DNA from: CAZWBR01 sp964404205
GTDB lineage: Bacteria; Bacteroidota; Bacteroidia; Bacteroidales; Prolixibacteraceae
Direction: 5' to 3'
Length of the DNA stretch: 12,913 nucleotides
NCBI GenBank assembly: GCA_964404205.1
Contig: CAYOJD010000094.1
Coordinates: 1-12,913, forward strand
The position numbers and the translations under genes are program-made. Positions 1 through 7,195 of this stretch are shown piece after piece. The notes under the pieces are model-generated. The model was not told the DNA's origin and made no database searches. It worked only from the letters and a program-made list of their open reading frames with translations. Position 1 is the first letter of the stretch, and each line of letters starts with the position of its first letter.

Positions 1-104
1 TAAAAAAAGATGCCAAGATTGACCAATTGACATACGACGAATGCAAGCAGCTAATCGAAGCCGAAACGAAGAAGAAAAAAACCACAGGTAAAAAAACAAA
101 ATAG
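1..104 (+). CDS. topA: C-terminal tail of probable DNA topoisomerase I (partial)
   Basis: This frame is open from the left edge (first full codon at 3) to TAG at 102-104 and gives 33 residues. It reads KKDAKIDQLTYDECKQLIEA and then a lysine/threonine-rich basic tail. Bacteroidetes TopA proteins typically end in C-terminal repeats with an IPK..(D/K)...LTLEEC..LIE-type stretch followed by a Lys-rich tail, which this matches well. TopA would relax negatively supercoiled DNA in the cytoplasm. Only the tail is visible, so no catalytic motif can be checked. The identification rests on this short match and on my recollection that topA often lies upstream of the arginase-like gene and the gldKLMN cluster in this phylum. 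Any protein with a basic tail could mimic it. Confidence 0.65.
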   Translation, partial: KKDAKIDQLTYDECKQLIEAETKKKKTTGKKTK

Positions 105-122
105 CGATGGCTCAACCACTGC

Positions 123-154
123 TTGCTTTTCTGGCTAAAAATTCTTTACCTTGT
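123..154 (+). promoter_or_regulatory. Possible promoter for the arginase-like gene
   Basis: TTG at 123-125 is followed, 21 nt later, by TACCTTG starting at 147. This resembles the Bacteroidetes -33/-7 arrangement (TTG, about 20 nt, TAnnTTTG), with one T missing from the -7 box. A transcript would start near 160 and give a leader of about 20 nt to ATG 181. This would place the alternative TTG start (151) inside the -7 box. The match is imperfect and could be chance. Confidence 0.25.
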
Positions 155-180
155 GGCACATTTTGCCAAAATCTACGCCC

Positions 181-1308
181 ATGTTGAAAGAGTTGCTGAT
201 ACCTGCCAAAGAACTGGAAATTGTCAAACAATTTTCGGGAGGCAAAGATAAATTGGGTTATCAGTTGAAACAGAGCAGTTGGGATGCCAACAACCTTCCC
301 GATCTTTTTATTCTCGGAATTCCGGAAGCACGAACTTCATTTTGCCGCGATTTTGCCGAAGCGCCCGACAGGATCCGAAAACACCTTTACTCGCTATCGG
401 GTTTCGAAGAGGGTTTTCACGCCATTGATCTTGGAAATATTAAATCGGGCAAAGATGCCAGCGACTCATTCGCCGCAATAAAGATGGTTACAGAGGAATT
501 GAACGCCTTTGATGTTCCGGTTTTAATAATAGGCGGGAGCCAGGATATCACAGTTCCTATTCTTTCAGGATTGATGAAAGAAGAACCCAATCTTACGGTA
601 ATCGACGACAGAATTGACAATTATGGCGAGAACGCCAATTCAAACGATGAAATCTTCATCAACAATCTTCCTTTCAGAACGATAGTCAATTTTTTGGCCA
701 TTCAGTCATATTTTACCCATCAGTTCAACAAGGACGAAGTCTCTGAAAGTTATACCGGACAGTTGCAAACCATTGGCGAATTAAGAAACGATATTCACGA
801 TGCCGAACCAATTATTCGCGAGACCAATTTGGTGAGTTTCGATTTTGGAGCAATGAAACTGGCTGAGGCACCCGGACAGGTCAGAAATTCGCCTAACGGT
901 CTAACCGGCGAAGAGGCCTGCCAGCTTTCGTGGTACTCAGGCATTGCAACAGCACCGGTTTGGTTCGGACTTTTTGGTTACTCGCCTGCAAACGATCCGG
1001 CAGAACATGGGGCAATGATGGTCGCCCAAATTTGCTGGTATTTTATCAATGGTACCAACAAACGCATCGACGAAGCACCGGCCGACGAAGCCGTTGATTT
1101 TATTCACTATCAGGTACCAATAGAAGGATTACCGGAGCCGGTAACTTTTCTGAAACATCCGGTGTCTAAGCGTTGGTGGATGGAGGTCCCATCGCCTGAT
1201 TGCGATAATTTCCCGTTACGAATTGCATGTTCGAAAAACGATTATAAACGAGCTTGTAAAAATGACATCCCGGAACGGTGGTGGCATTTTTTTAACCAAA
1301 ACTATTAA
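181..1308 (+). CDS. Arginase/formimidoylglutamase-fold protein with degenerate metal site
   Basis: This is a 375-residue ureohydrolase-fold protein (arginase, agmatinase and formimidoylglutamase superfamily). The family landmarks are present in order but altered. GGSQD (118-122) stands where GGDH is usual, DDRID (142-146) where D-A-H-x-D is usual, and SFDFG (219-223) where S-x-D-x-D is usual. Three of the six Mn ligands are therefore replaced: two His by Gln and Arg, and one Asp by Gly. The NGLTGEEACQ stretch (about 239-248) keeps the family's late acidic motif. I recall that the Bacteroidetes branch usually annotated as formimidoylglutamase or arginase carries similar changes, so this looks like a conserved lineage and not a decaying gene. 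Binuclear-metal hydrolysis is doubtful. The frame opens after a stop at 136-138 and also offers TTG at 151. I chose ATG 181 because the resulting start (MLKELLIPAKE) aligns with the short N-terminus (M-N-F-D-F-L-T-P type) I recall for homologues. It lies 95 nt upstream of porP on the same strand. Confidence 0.8.
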   Translation: MLKELLIPAKELEIVKQFSGGKDKLGYQLKQSSWDANNLPDLFILGIPEARTSFCRDFAEAPDRIRKHLYSLSGFEEGFHAIDLGNIKSGKDASDSFAAIKMVTEELNAFDVPVLIIGGSQDITVPILSGLMKEEPNLTVIDDRIDNYGENANSNDEIFINNLPFRTIVNFLAIQSYFTHQFNKDEVSESYTGQLQTIGELRNDIHDAEPIIRETNLVSFDFGAMKLAEAPGQVRNSPNGLTGEEACQLSWYSGIATAPVWFGLFGYSPANDPAEHGAMMVAQICWYFINGTNKRIDEAPADEAVDFIHYQVPIEGLPEPVTFLKHPVSKRWWMEVPSPDCDNFPLRIACSKNDYKRACKNDIPERWWHFFNQNY

Positions 1309-1403
1309 TAGGTTATACAATATCAAATAGGCAAATGCAAGGCTGCATAGCTTACAAAATGAAATAGGAGATAGACCAAAATTAAGATTTTTCAACCTTT
1401 TGA

Positions 1404-2345
1404 ATGAAAAGTGTTAAACTATTTTGGATTTTGTTAATTATTACTACTTTCGCTGCGAGGGCTCAGCAAGATCCGCAGTACAGCCAGAATATGTTCAATC
1501 ATCTGGCCGTCAATCCGGGGTTTGCAGGGAACTCGGGCCTTATAAACGCCTCATTGCTAAACAGATTCCAGTGGGTTGGATTTCCGGGTGCACCACAAAC
1601 GACGGCATTTGATATCGATGCATCGTTGAAGTTAATCGGGGAAAATGACGGACTGGGATTGTCTGTTGTTAATGATGTTGCTGGTTATGAGAAGAGTGTA
1701 TCGCTGGGTGTAAACTACTCCTGGCGGACAAAAGTAGGTAACGGTATGCTCGGATCGGGGATATCGTTAGGCGTTCTTAACAAGAAACTGACACCCGACT
1801 GGAATAGCGAAGAAGGTGGAGACATCGTCAACGGAAGCGATCCTGCACTACCGCAACAGGAAGTCAATGGAAATTTACTTGAAATCGGCGCAGGGCTTTT
1901 TTATAACCATAAAAATTATTACCTTGGCTTATCCGTGACGCACCTGAATCAGGCCACATTTTCTTTCGAGGAAGAAGGTCAGTATTCTGTTAAAAGGCAT
2001 TACTATTTTACCGGAGGTTATTCATTTCCGCTCGATGGCGGGAAAATAGAAGTGACTCCATCGTTCTTTTTAAAGTCTGACGCTGTAAATCACCAGATTG
2101 ACGCAACCTGTCTTGTGAAATACGATAATCGAATATGGGGTGGAATAGGTTTCAGGCCCAATGATGCGGTTATCATATTGCTTGGGACAGAACTTCAAAA
2201 TGGATTAAAATTGGGCTATTCGTACGACATCAGTACTTCGGCGCTTTCGGCATACAATTCCGGATCGCACGAGCTTTTTGTTGCTTACTCAATAGCTTTC
2301 AATAAGAAAAAAACACATAAATATAAAAGTGTCAGATTTTTGTAG
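1404..2345 (+). CDS. porP: PorP/SprF family type IX secretion outer-membrane protein
   Basis: This 313-residue protein has a signal peptide (residues 1-20, predicted cleavage ARA|QQ). The mature N-terminus, QQDPQYSQNMFNHLAVNPGF, is the hallmark of the PorP/SprF family. The rest alternates short polar and hydrophobic strands rich in Gly, Tyr and Asn, as expected for an outer-membrane beta-barrel. PorP/SprF proteins take part in type IX secretion. The copy immediately upstream of gldK is generally the PorP that belongs to the secretion apparatus, whereas SprF paralogues sit beside individual adhesins. The gene is 40 nt upstream of gldK and 95 nt downstream of the arginase-like gene. That 95-nt gap holds no clear terminator or exact TAnnTTTG promoter. 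PorP is a little more certain than SprF because of its neighbours. Confidence 0.93.
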   Translation: MKSVKLFWILLIITTFAARAQQDPQYSQNMFNHLAVNPGFAGNSGLINASLLNRFQWVGFPGAPQTTAFDIDASLKLIGENDGLGLSVVNDVAGYEKSVSLGVNYSWRTKVGNGMLGSGISLGVLNKKLTPDWNSEEGGDIVNGSDPALPQQEVNGNLLEIGAGLFYNHKNYYLGLSVTHLNQATFSFEEEGQYSVKRHYYFTGGYSFPLDGGKIEVTPSFFLKSDAVNHQIDATCLVKYDNRIWGGIGFRPNDAVIILLGTELQNGLKLGYSYDISTSALSAYNSGSHELFVAYSIAFNKKKTHKYKSVRFL

Positions 2346-2358
2346 TATAATTTGAAAA

Positions 2359-2370
2359 GTTGTGCACAAC
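2359..2370. promoter_or_regulatory. Perfect 12-bp palindrome in the porP-gldK gap
   Basis: GTTGTGCACAAC is identical to its own reverse complement. It lies in the 40-nt gap, 15 nt before the gldK start. It has no loop, so it would be a dimeric protein-binding site and not an RNA hairpin. A TATAATTTG stretch just upstream (2346-2354) resembles a -7 box with one extra base. Together they could be a minor internal promoter and operator. Neither element has been shown to work, and a palindrome of this size can occur by chance. Confidence 0.2.
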
Positions 2371-2385
2371 ATATATTGTTAACTT

Positions 2386-3720
2386 ATGAAGCGATTATTA
2401 TTCTTTGGCAGCATAGCATTTGTTCTGCTATTTTCCGGGTGTCGCCCTTCCGGTAACGGAGAATTAATAGGGGTTGAAAAACGCGGAAAATACTTTGAAC
2501 CCGCCCCGTTGGGAATGGCGCTAATCCCCGGCCACAGTTTCAATATGGGGCCTGGCGATCAAGACGTTGCCTTTGCTACAAGTCCTACCAGAACCGTAGA
2601 CGTGGCCTCTTTTTGGATGGATGACACCGAAATTACCAATAACGAATACAGGCAATTTGTGCATTGGGTCCGCGACTCAATCGCCCGTAAGATACTTGCT
2701 GAGCAATTTGAAGAATTTCAGATAACCGAAGATCGTAAAGGCAATCCGGTTGACCCTCCGATTCTCGACTGGAGGACCAAACTTAATTGGGCTGAACCTG
2801 ACTACAGAGAAGCGCTTGAGCCAATGTATTACCAAGGAAACGACCGTATTTTGGGGAAACGCGAAATCGACACCCGGAAACTGAACTACAGCTACTCCTG
2901 GATTGACCTACAACAAGCCGCTCGTCGCCAAAACTCATACGATTTTAGTTCGCAAAGTTACCACGGTACCGTTACCGATATGAACGGTCAGGTGGTTCCC
3001 ATCGAAAGCCGTTCAAGTTTTGTGATGACCGAAGGGGTCAATATTTATCCTGATACGCTGGTTTGGATCAGGGATTACACCTATGCTTACAACGAACCCT
3101 GGGCTAAAATGTATTTTTCGCATCCCGGCTTCGATGACTATCCCGTTGTTGGTGTGTCGTGGAAACAAGCTAAGGCATTTTGTATGTGGAGAACACAGTT
3201 TAAAAATAACTCGCTGTTGCAAAAAGGTGATTTTGCCGTACAAGACTACCGCCTTCCTTCGGAAGCTGAGTGGGAACTGGCGGCACGTGGCGGTTTAAAC
3301 AACTCCATGTACCCGTGGGGTGGTTATTACACCCGTTCTGAAACCGGCTGTTTTATGGCCAACTTTAAACCAATGCGTGGGAATTACAGCGACGATGGCG
3401 GGAAAGCCTCAGTCAAAGTTGCCTCGTACGATCCAAACGGTTATGGCCTTTACGATATGGCCGGTAACGTAGCCGAATGGACCATCACGGCTTTCGACGA
3501 ATCGACATACAATTTCATGCACGACTTGAACCCCAACTTCGAATATAATGCACTACCCGACGATCCGCCTACAATGAAACGTAAAGTTATCCGCGGAGGC
3601 TCATGGAAGGATATTGCCTATTACATTCAAGTGGGTACAAGGACTTTTGAATATCAGGACACCGCCAAATCGTACGTCGGATTTAGATGCGTACGTTCGA
3701 CATTTGGAGATGAATTTTAA
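2386..3720 (+). CDS. gldK: GldK/PorK type IX secretion lipoprotein (FGE-sulfatase fold)
   Basis: This 444-residue outer-membrane lipoprotein forms, with GldN, the large periplasmic ring of the type IX secretion system. The signal peptide ends in a lipobox, LFSGC, with the lipidated Cys at 19. From about residue 40 the protein follows the formylglycine-generating-enzyme/sulfatase-modifying (SUMF1) fold: an LGMALIPGHSFNMG start (42-55), MDDTEITNNEYRQFV, the PVVGVSWKQAKAFC segment, LPSEAEWELAARGG, GLYDMAGNVAEW, and a VIRGGSW...GFRCVRS end. The segment between GGSW and GFRC lacks the two Cys residues used for catalysis in true FGE enzymes, as is normal for GldK, whose role is structural. It has no cysteine there at all. 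gldL follows 30 nt later. Length and context are typical for GldK. Confidence 0.95.
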   Translation: MKRLLFFGSIAFVLLFSGCRPSGNGELIGVEKRGKYFEPAPLGMALIPGHSFNMGPGDQDVAFATSPTRTVDVASFWMDDTEITNNEYRQFVHWVRDSIARKILAEQFEEFQITEDRKGNPVDPPILDWRTKLNWAEPDYREALEPMYYQGNDRILGKREIDTRKLNYSYSWIDLQQAARRQNSYDFSSQSYHGTVTDMNGQVVPIESRSSFVMTEGVNIYPDTLVWIRDYTYAYNEPWAKMYFSHPGFDDYPVVGVSWKQAKAFCMWRTQFKNNSLLQKGDFAVQDYRLPSEAEWELAARGGLNNSMYPWGGYYTRSETGCFMANFKPMRGNYSDDGGKASVKVASYDPNGYGLYDMAGNVAEWTITAFDESTYNFMHDLNPNFEYNALPDDPPTMKRKVIRGGSWKDIAYYIQVGTRTFEYQDTAKSYVGFRCVRSTFGDEF

Positions 3721-3750
3721 AAATTAACTTCATTAAATCATACCGAAGCC

Positions 3751-4725
3751 ATGGGAATGTCAGAATTAACACACTCGAAGAGGTGGAGATCGACGATGAA
3801 CTACTTTTACAGCATTGGTGCATCAGTTGTTCTTTTGGGTGCATTGTTTAAACTCCAGCACTGGCCCTTAGGCGGTGTAATGTTAACCATCGGGATGTCG
3901 TGCGAAGCGTTGATATTCTTTTTGTCAGCCTTTGAACCAATGATTGAAAATCCCGACTGGACCAAAGTATATCCTCAACTAAAAGAAGATTTCGTTGAAG
4001 ATGAAGAATTTATTGAATCGCCAAAACCCAAAAGCGTAAGTCTGGAATCTGTACTCGACAGGGCAGAAATCTCGCCTGAACTTTTGTCAAAACTCAAAAA
4101 AGGTCTTCAGGATTTGACCAATACCGCTAGCGGTATCGCGGATATTTCCAGTGCTACTCTGGCAACAGATGTTTATGTTAAAAACCTCAATTCGGCATCA
4201 GAGTCGATGAGTCTATTTACCGAGGTCAATTCCCGGGCATCACATTCTGTTGAACAGTCATTGTCTCATTTGGTAAAAACGTACGAACATTCGTCAAGTG
4301 TAATGGCCGAAACGTCGAAAAATATGGCGGAGAAATTTGCCGAATCAACGCAACGTATCAACCAACAACTCACAACTTCGGGCGAAAAGCTTTCCACATC
4401 ATACAAAGAATTCTCCGATACTTTTGCCAAAGATTTCAGCACGCTGAATGAAAATTCCAAAACATACGCCAACGAACTGGCAAAAGTAAACAGCAACCTC
4501 TCATCCGTAAACTCGTCATACGAATTGCATCTGCAGAGCGTAAAGAAAGTGACTGATGCCGCTGTTAAGGCGAATGCCGATTATGTTGCAATGCAACAAT
4601 TGGTCGACGCTTCGCTTACCGAAGCTGAAAAGTATCGCAAACATACCGAACAACTCAACCGTAACCTCGAAGCATTAAATCAGGTTTACGGCAATATGCT
4701 CGGTGCAATGAATATTAAAGGTTAA
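3751..4725 (+). CDS. gldL: GldL/PorL type IX secretion motor protein
   Basis: This 324-residue inner-membrane protein forms, with GldM, the proton-driven motor that powers type IX secretion and, where present, gliding. Two transmembrane helices are visible near residues 17-35 and 40-60. The first contains the GALFKLQHW motif and the second CEALIFFLSAFE. Residues matching those reported as important in Flavobacterium johnsoniae GldL are all present: Tyr20, Lys34, His37, the intramembrane Glu52 (counterpart of E49) and Glu62 (counterpart of E59). From about residue 95 to the end the protein is a polar, Ser/Glu/Lys-rich coiled coil ending in LNQVYGNMLGAM. It is longer than the F. johnsoniae protein (about 215 residues) and close to Porphyromonas PorL (about 310). 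ATG 3751 gives a cytoplasmic N-terminal stretch of normal length; ATG 3757 is possible. Confidence 0.95.
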   Translation: MGMSELTHSKRWRSTMNYFYSIGASVVLLGALFKLQHWPLGGVMLTIGMSCEALIFFLSAFEPMIENPDWTKVYPQLKEDFVEDEEFIESPKPKSVSLESVLDRAEISPELLSKLKKGLQDLTNTASGIADISSATLATDVYVKNLNSASESMSLFTEVNSRASHSVEQSLSHLVKTYEHSSSVMAETSKNMAEKFAESTQRINQQLTTSGEKLSTSYKEFSDTFAKDFSTLNENSKTYANELAKVNSNLSSVNSSYELHLQSVKKVTDAAVKANADYVAMQQLVDASLTEAEKYRKHTEQLNRNLEALNQVYGNMLGAMNIKG

Positions 4726-4742
4726 TATAAATACTTGTCCAC

Positions 4743-6287
4743 ATGGGTGTTAAAAACTGTCCGGAAACGCCGAGGCAACGAATGATCAGCCTCATGTACC
4801 TGGTACTGACTGCGATGTTGGCGCTGAATGTCGACAAATCGGTGTTGGATGCATTTGCTATGGTGGATCAAGGATTAATGAAGACGATCGAGAATTTCAA
4901 TTCAAAAAACGAAAGCGTTTATACCGAATTTAATAATGCAGCCCAGGAGAATCCTCAAAAAGCCGGGAAACTCAATCAGGAAGTGATGACAATCAAACAA
5001 AGGACCGACTCACTATACAATTATATCACTCATTTGAAGGAGATGATTGTAAAAAGAGCCGACGGTGCCGAAGGTGATATCAATAATATTGATGCCAAAG
5101 ACGACCTGAATACCGCTGCTGAAATTATGATCGTGAAAAAAAATGGGGCTGCGCTCAAAAAAGCCATTGAAGAATACCGTGCTCATTTGATTTCGCTGGT
5201 CGAACCAAGCAATACTGCACTGATTTCTGCTATTGAAAAGAGTCTGGATACATCAGCCCCGCCAGTAGTGGAAGGGAAAACCGAGTCGTGGGAATCAAGC
5301 AAATTCGAAGGATATCCGCTGATTGCCGTGGTAACGCTGATGTCGAAAATGCAAAGTGATATTCGCAATACAGAATCAGATATTATCAATTACCTGTATG
5401 CCCAGATCGATGCCAGTTCATTTAAATTCAATAAGCTGCAGGCTCAGGTGTTAGCAAAGTCAGATTATGTACTCGAAGGAGGCACCTACGAAGCCAAAGT
5501 CTTTATTTCGGCAATGGATACCACAGCTACACCGGAGATTATTGTCAACGGGAATGTTTTGCCAATGGTGCAAGGTGAAAATGCCGGCCTCTACAGGGCT
5601 GGTGCCAGTAGAGAAGGTACATTTAAATGGAACGGGGTTATCAACTATAAAAACCCGCAGGGTATTATGGTTCAATATCCATTTACTCACGAGTATATTG
5701 TTGCCAAACCGTCGATGACCGTTAGCCCGACCAAAATGAATGTCTTTTATGCAGGTTTGCCTAATCCAGTTTCGATTTCGGTGCCGGGTATAGCCTCAAC
5801 CAACCTCAAAGTATCGATTACCAATGCCCGGTTAGAACAACAGGCTGACGGAACCTATTTGGTTTATCCGCAAACTGTTGGTCAAAAAAGCCTTGTTACT
5901 GTCCGTGCAACTATCGATGGGACTGAGAAGGAGATTGGCTCGACTGAATTCCGTGTAAAAAGAGTTCCTAACCCAATGGCAACAGTTGCCGGGAAAAACG
6001 AAGGTGTAATATCTAAAAACGAATTGTTGGCCGAGCAAGGTGTCTTTGCCGAAATTCCCGACTTCGACTTTCAAATGAAGTTCACGGTTCAGTCGTTCGT
6101 CGTTTCTACCTCAAAAGGTGGTTTCGTAGTGGACAAACCCACCAACGGAAATAAGTTTTCGAACGAACAATACGAATTGATCAAAGGGCTTAATACCGGA
6201 GGCCGTTTATATATAGACAACATTATTGTAAAAGGCGAAGATGGAACAACCCGCAACCTGTCGGCCATCAGCTTTAAAATAAGATAA
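4743..6287 (+). CDS. gldM: GldM/PorM type IX secretion motor protein
   Basis: This 514-residue protein is a single-pass inner-membrane protein with a long periplasmic part. A short cytoplasmic N-terminus (NCPETPRQRM) leads into one transmembrane helix (about 14-31, MISLMYLVLTAMLALNV), the most conserved part of the family. Next comes a helical periplasmic domain (about 32-215) and then beta-rich domains to the C-terminus, matching the four-domain periplasmic shaft of GldM/PorM. Its transmembrane helix sits inside the GldL pentamer as a dimer, and its tip contacts the GldK-GldN ring, transmitting proton-motive energy across the periplasm. The gene is 17 nt after gldL and 3 nt before gldN, so it is almost certainly cotranscribed with them. 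Confidence 0.95.
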   Translation: MGVKNCPETPRQRMISLMYLVLTAMLALNVDKSVLDAFAMVDQGLMKTIENFNSKNESVYTEFNNAAQENPQKAGKLNQEVMTIKQRTDSLYNYITHLKEMIVKRADGAEGDINNIDAKDDLNTAAEIMIVKKNGAALKKAIEEYRAHLISLVEPSNTALISAIEKSLDTSAPPVVEGKTESWESSKFEGYPLIAVVTLMSKMQSDIRNTESDIINYLYAQIDASSFKFNKLQAQVLAKSDYVLEGGTYEAKVFISAMDTTATPEIIVNGNVLPMVQGENAGLYRAGASREGTFKWNGVINYKNPQGIMVQYPFTHEYIVAKPSMTVSPTKMNVFYAGLPNPVSISVPGIASTNLKVSITNARLEQQADGTYLVYPQTVGQKSLVTVRATIDGTEKEIGSTEFRVKRVPNPMATVAGKNEGVISKNELLAEQGVFAEIPDFDFQMKFTVQSFVVSTSKGGFVVDKPTNGNKFSNEQYELIKGLNTGGRLYIDNIIVKGEDGTTRNLSAISFKIR

Positions 6288-6290
6288 GCA

Positions 6291-7142
6291 ATGAAAAAAT
6301 TATTCCTTATACTTTTAGTAGTCTTACTGGGTGCAGCACACACTGTTTTGAAAGCTCAGATTATTGATGGGGCTTACACCAAACGTATCACTATCGACCG
6401 TAAACCAGCCCCGCTGCCTGGTGTGCGCGAAGCCGATGTTTTATGGTCAAAAACAGTTTGGCGCCTTATCGATCTCCGGGAAAAAACCAACCTCCATTTT
6501 TACTATCCGACCCGCGAAATGCAAGGCCGAATGAATTTGGTCAACCATTTGCTAAAAGGGATAAAAGATGGGACAATTACAGCCTACGATGCCTCTCAGG
6601 AAGATAATGAGTTCAAGATGCCCCTGACTTATGCTCAGGTAGAAGAATCTTTTGGGGCTACATCAAAAGTAATGCAACGCCGTAATTTTGAAACCGGCGA
6701 AATGGAAGATGTAACCATTCAGCAGGATACTCACCCGGAAGAAGTTAAGCAACTGATGATTAAAGAAATTTGGTATTTCGACAAACAGACTTCAACGCTT
6801 CAGGTTCGCATTCTTGGCCTTTGCCCGATTCGTCTTTATTATCGAGACGAAGACACCGCCCAGGAAAATGTACTCCGTAAAAAACTATTCTGGATTTATT
6901 ATCCGGAAGTAAGACCATTACTGGCCAGAAACGAAGCGTTGAACAGCACAAACAGCGCCCGGAGTTTTAGTTACGATGATCTTTTCCTTACACGTAGATT
7001 CGATGGTTATATTGTGAAGGAAGAGAACATTTACAATAACCGTAACATTGAACAATATGCTTCAGGGGCATATGCAGCCAAGGAGTCAGAACGAATCAAA
7101 ACTGCAATTTTCAACTTCGAGCAAGATCTTTGGGAATATTAA
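6291..7142 (+). CDS. gldN: GldN/PorN type IX secretion ring protein
   Basis: This 283-residue periplasmic protein has a cleavable signal peptide (residues 1-22, predicted cleavage VLKA|QII). The mature protein begins IIDGAYTKRITIDRKPAPLP and continues with ADVLWSKTVWRLIDLREKTN, the typical GldN/PorN start. Later landmarks are EIWYFDKQTSTLQVRILGL, a WIYYPEVRPLL segment and SYDDLFLTRRFDGYIVKEEN. GldN binds GldK and forms the periplasmic ring under the outer membrane that contacts GldM. Length is normal for the family. It starts 3 nt after the gldM stop codon and is the last gene of the cluster, followed 22 nt later by a strong terminator. Confidence 0.95.
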   Translation: MKKLFLILLVVLLGAAHTVLKAQIIDGAYTKRITIDRKPAPLPGVREADVLWSKTVWRLIDLREKTNLHFYYPTREMQGRMNLVNHLLKGIKDGTITAYDASQEDNEFKMPLTYAQVEESFGATSKVMQRRNFETGEMEDVTIQQDTHPEEVKQLMIKEIWYFDKQTSTLQVRILGLCPIRLYYRDEDTAQENVLRKKLFWIYYPEVRPLLARNEALNSTNSARSFSYDDLFLTRRFDGYIVKEENIYNNRNIEQYASGAYAAKESERIKTAIFNFEQDLWEY

Positions 7143-7163
7143 TCCGATAGGATTTTAGATAAA

Positions 7164-7195
7164 AAAGCGGGATTATCACTTGATAGTCCCGCTTT
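7164..7195. terminator. Bidirectional terminator between gldN and radA
   Basis: The arms 7164-7178 and 7181-7195 form a 15-bp stem with a single G-U wobble around a CT loop; the outer part is AAAGCGGGA/TCCCGCTTT. On the + strand the stem ends in TTT followed by CGTTT. On the - strand it is followed by a run of T (from A 7161-7166). It would stop both the gldN transcript and the convergent radA transcript. The - strand T run is the better one. The stem includes the radA stop codon (7176-7178). Confidence 0.88.

Noticed and set aside
151..180. TTG start at 151 adding ten residues to the arginase-like protein.
   Set aside because: It is a weaker start codon, it overlaps a possible -7 box, and ATG 181 matches the N-terminus I recall for homologues.
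107..187. ATG at 107 opens a 26-codon frame right after topA.
   Set aside because: It is out of frame with the arginase-like gene, has no recognisable content and stops within that gene; probably chance.
1335..1348. Small hairpin ATGCA-AGGC-TGCAT between the arginase-like gene and porP.
   Set aside because: A 5-bp stem with no following T run does not make a credible terminator, and no riboswitch-like context was seen.
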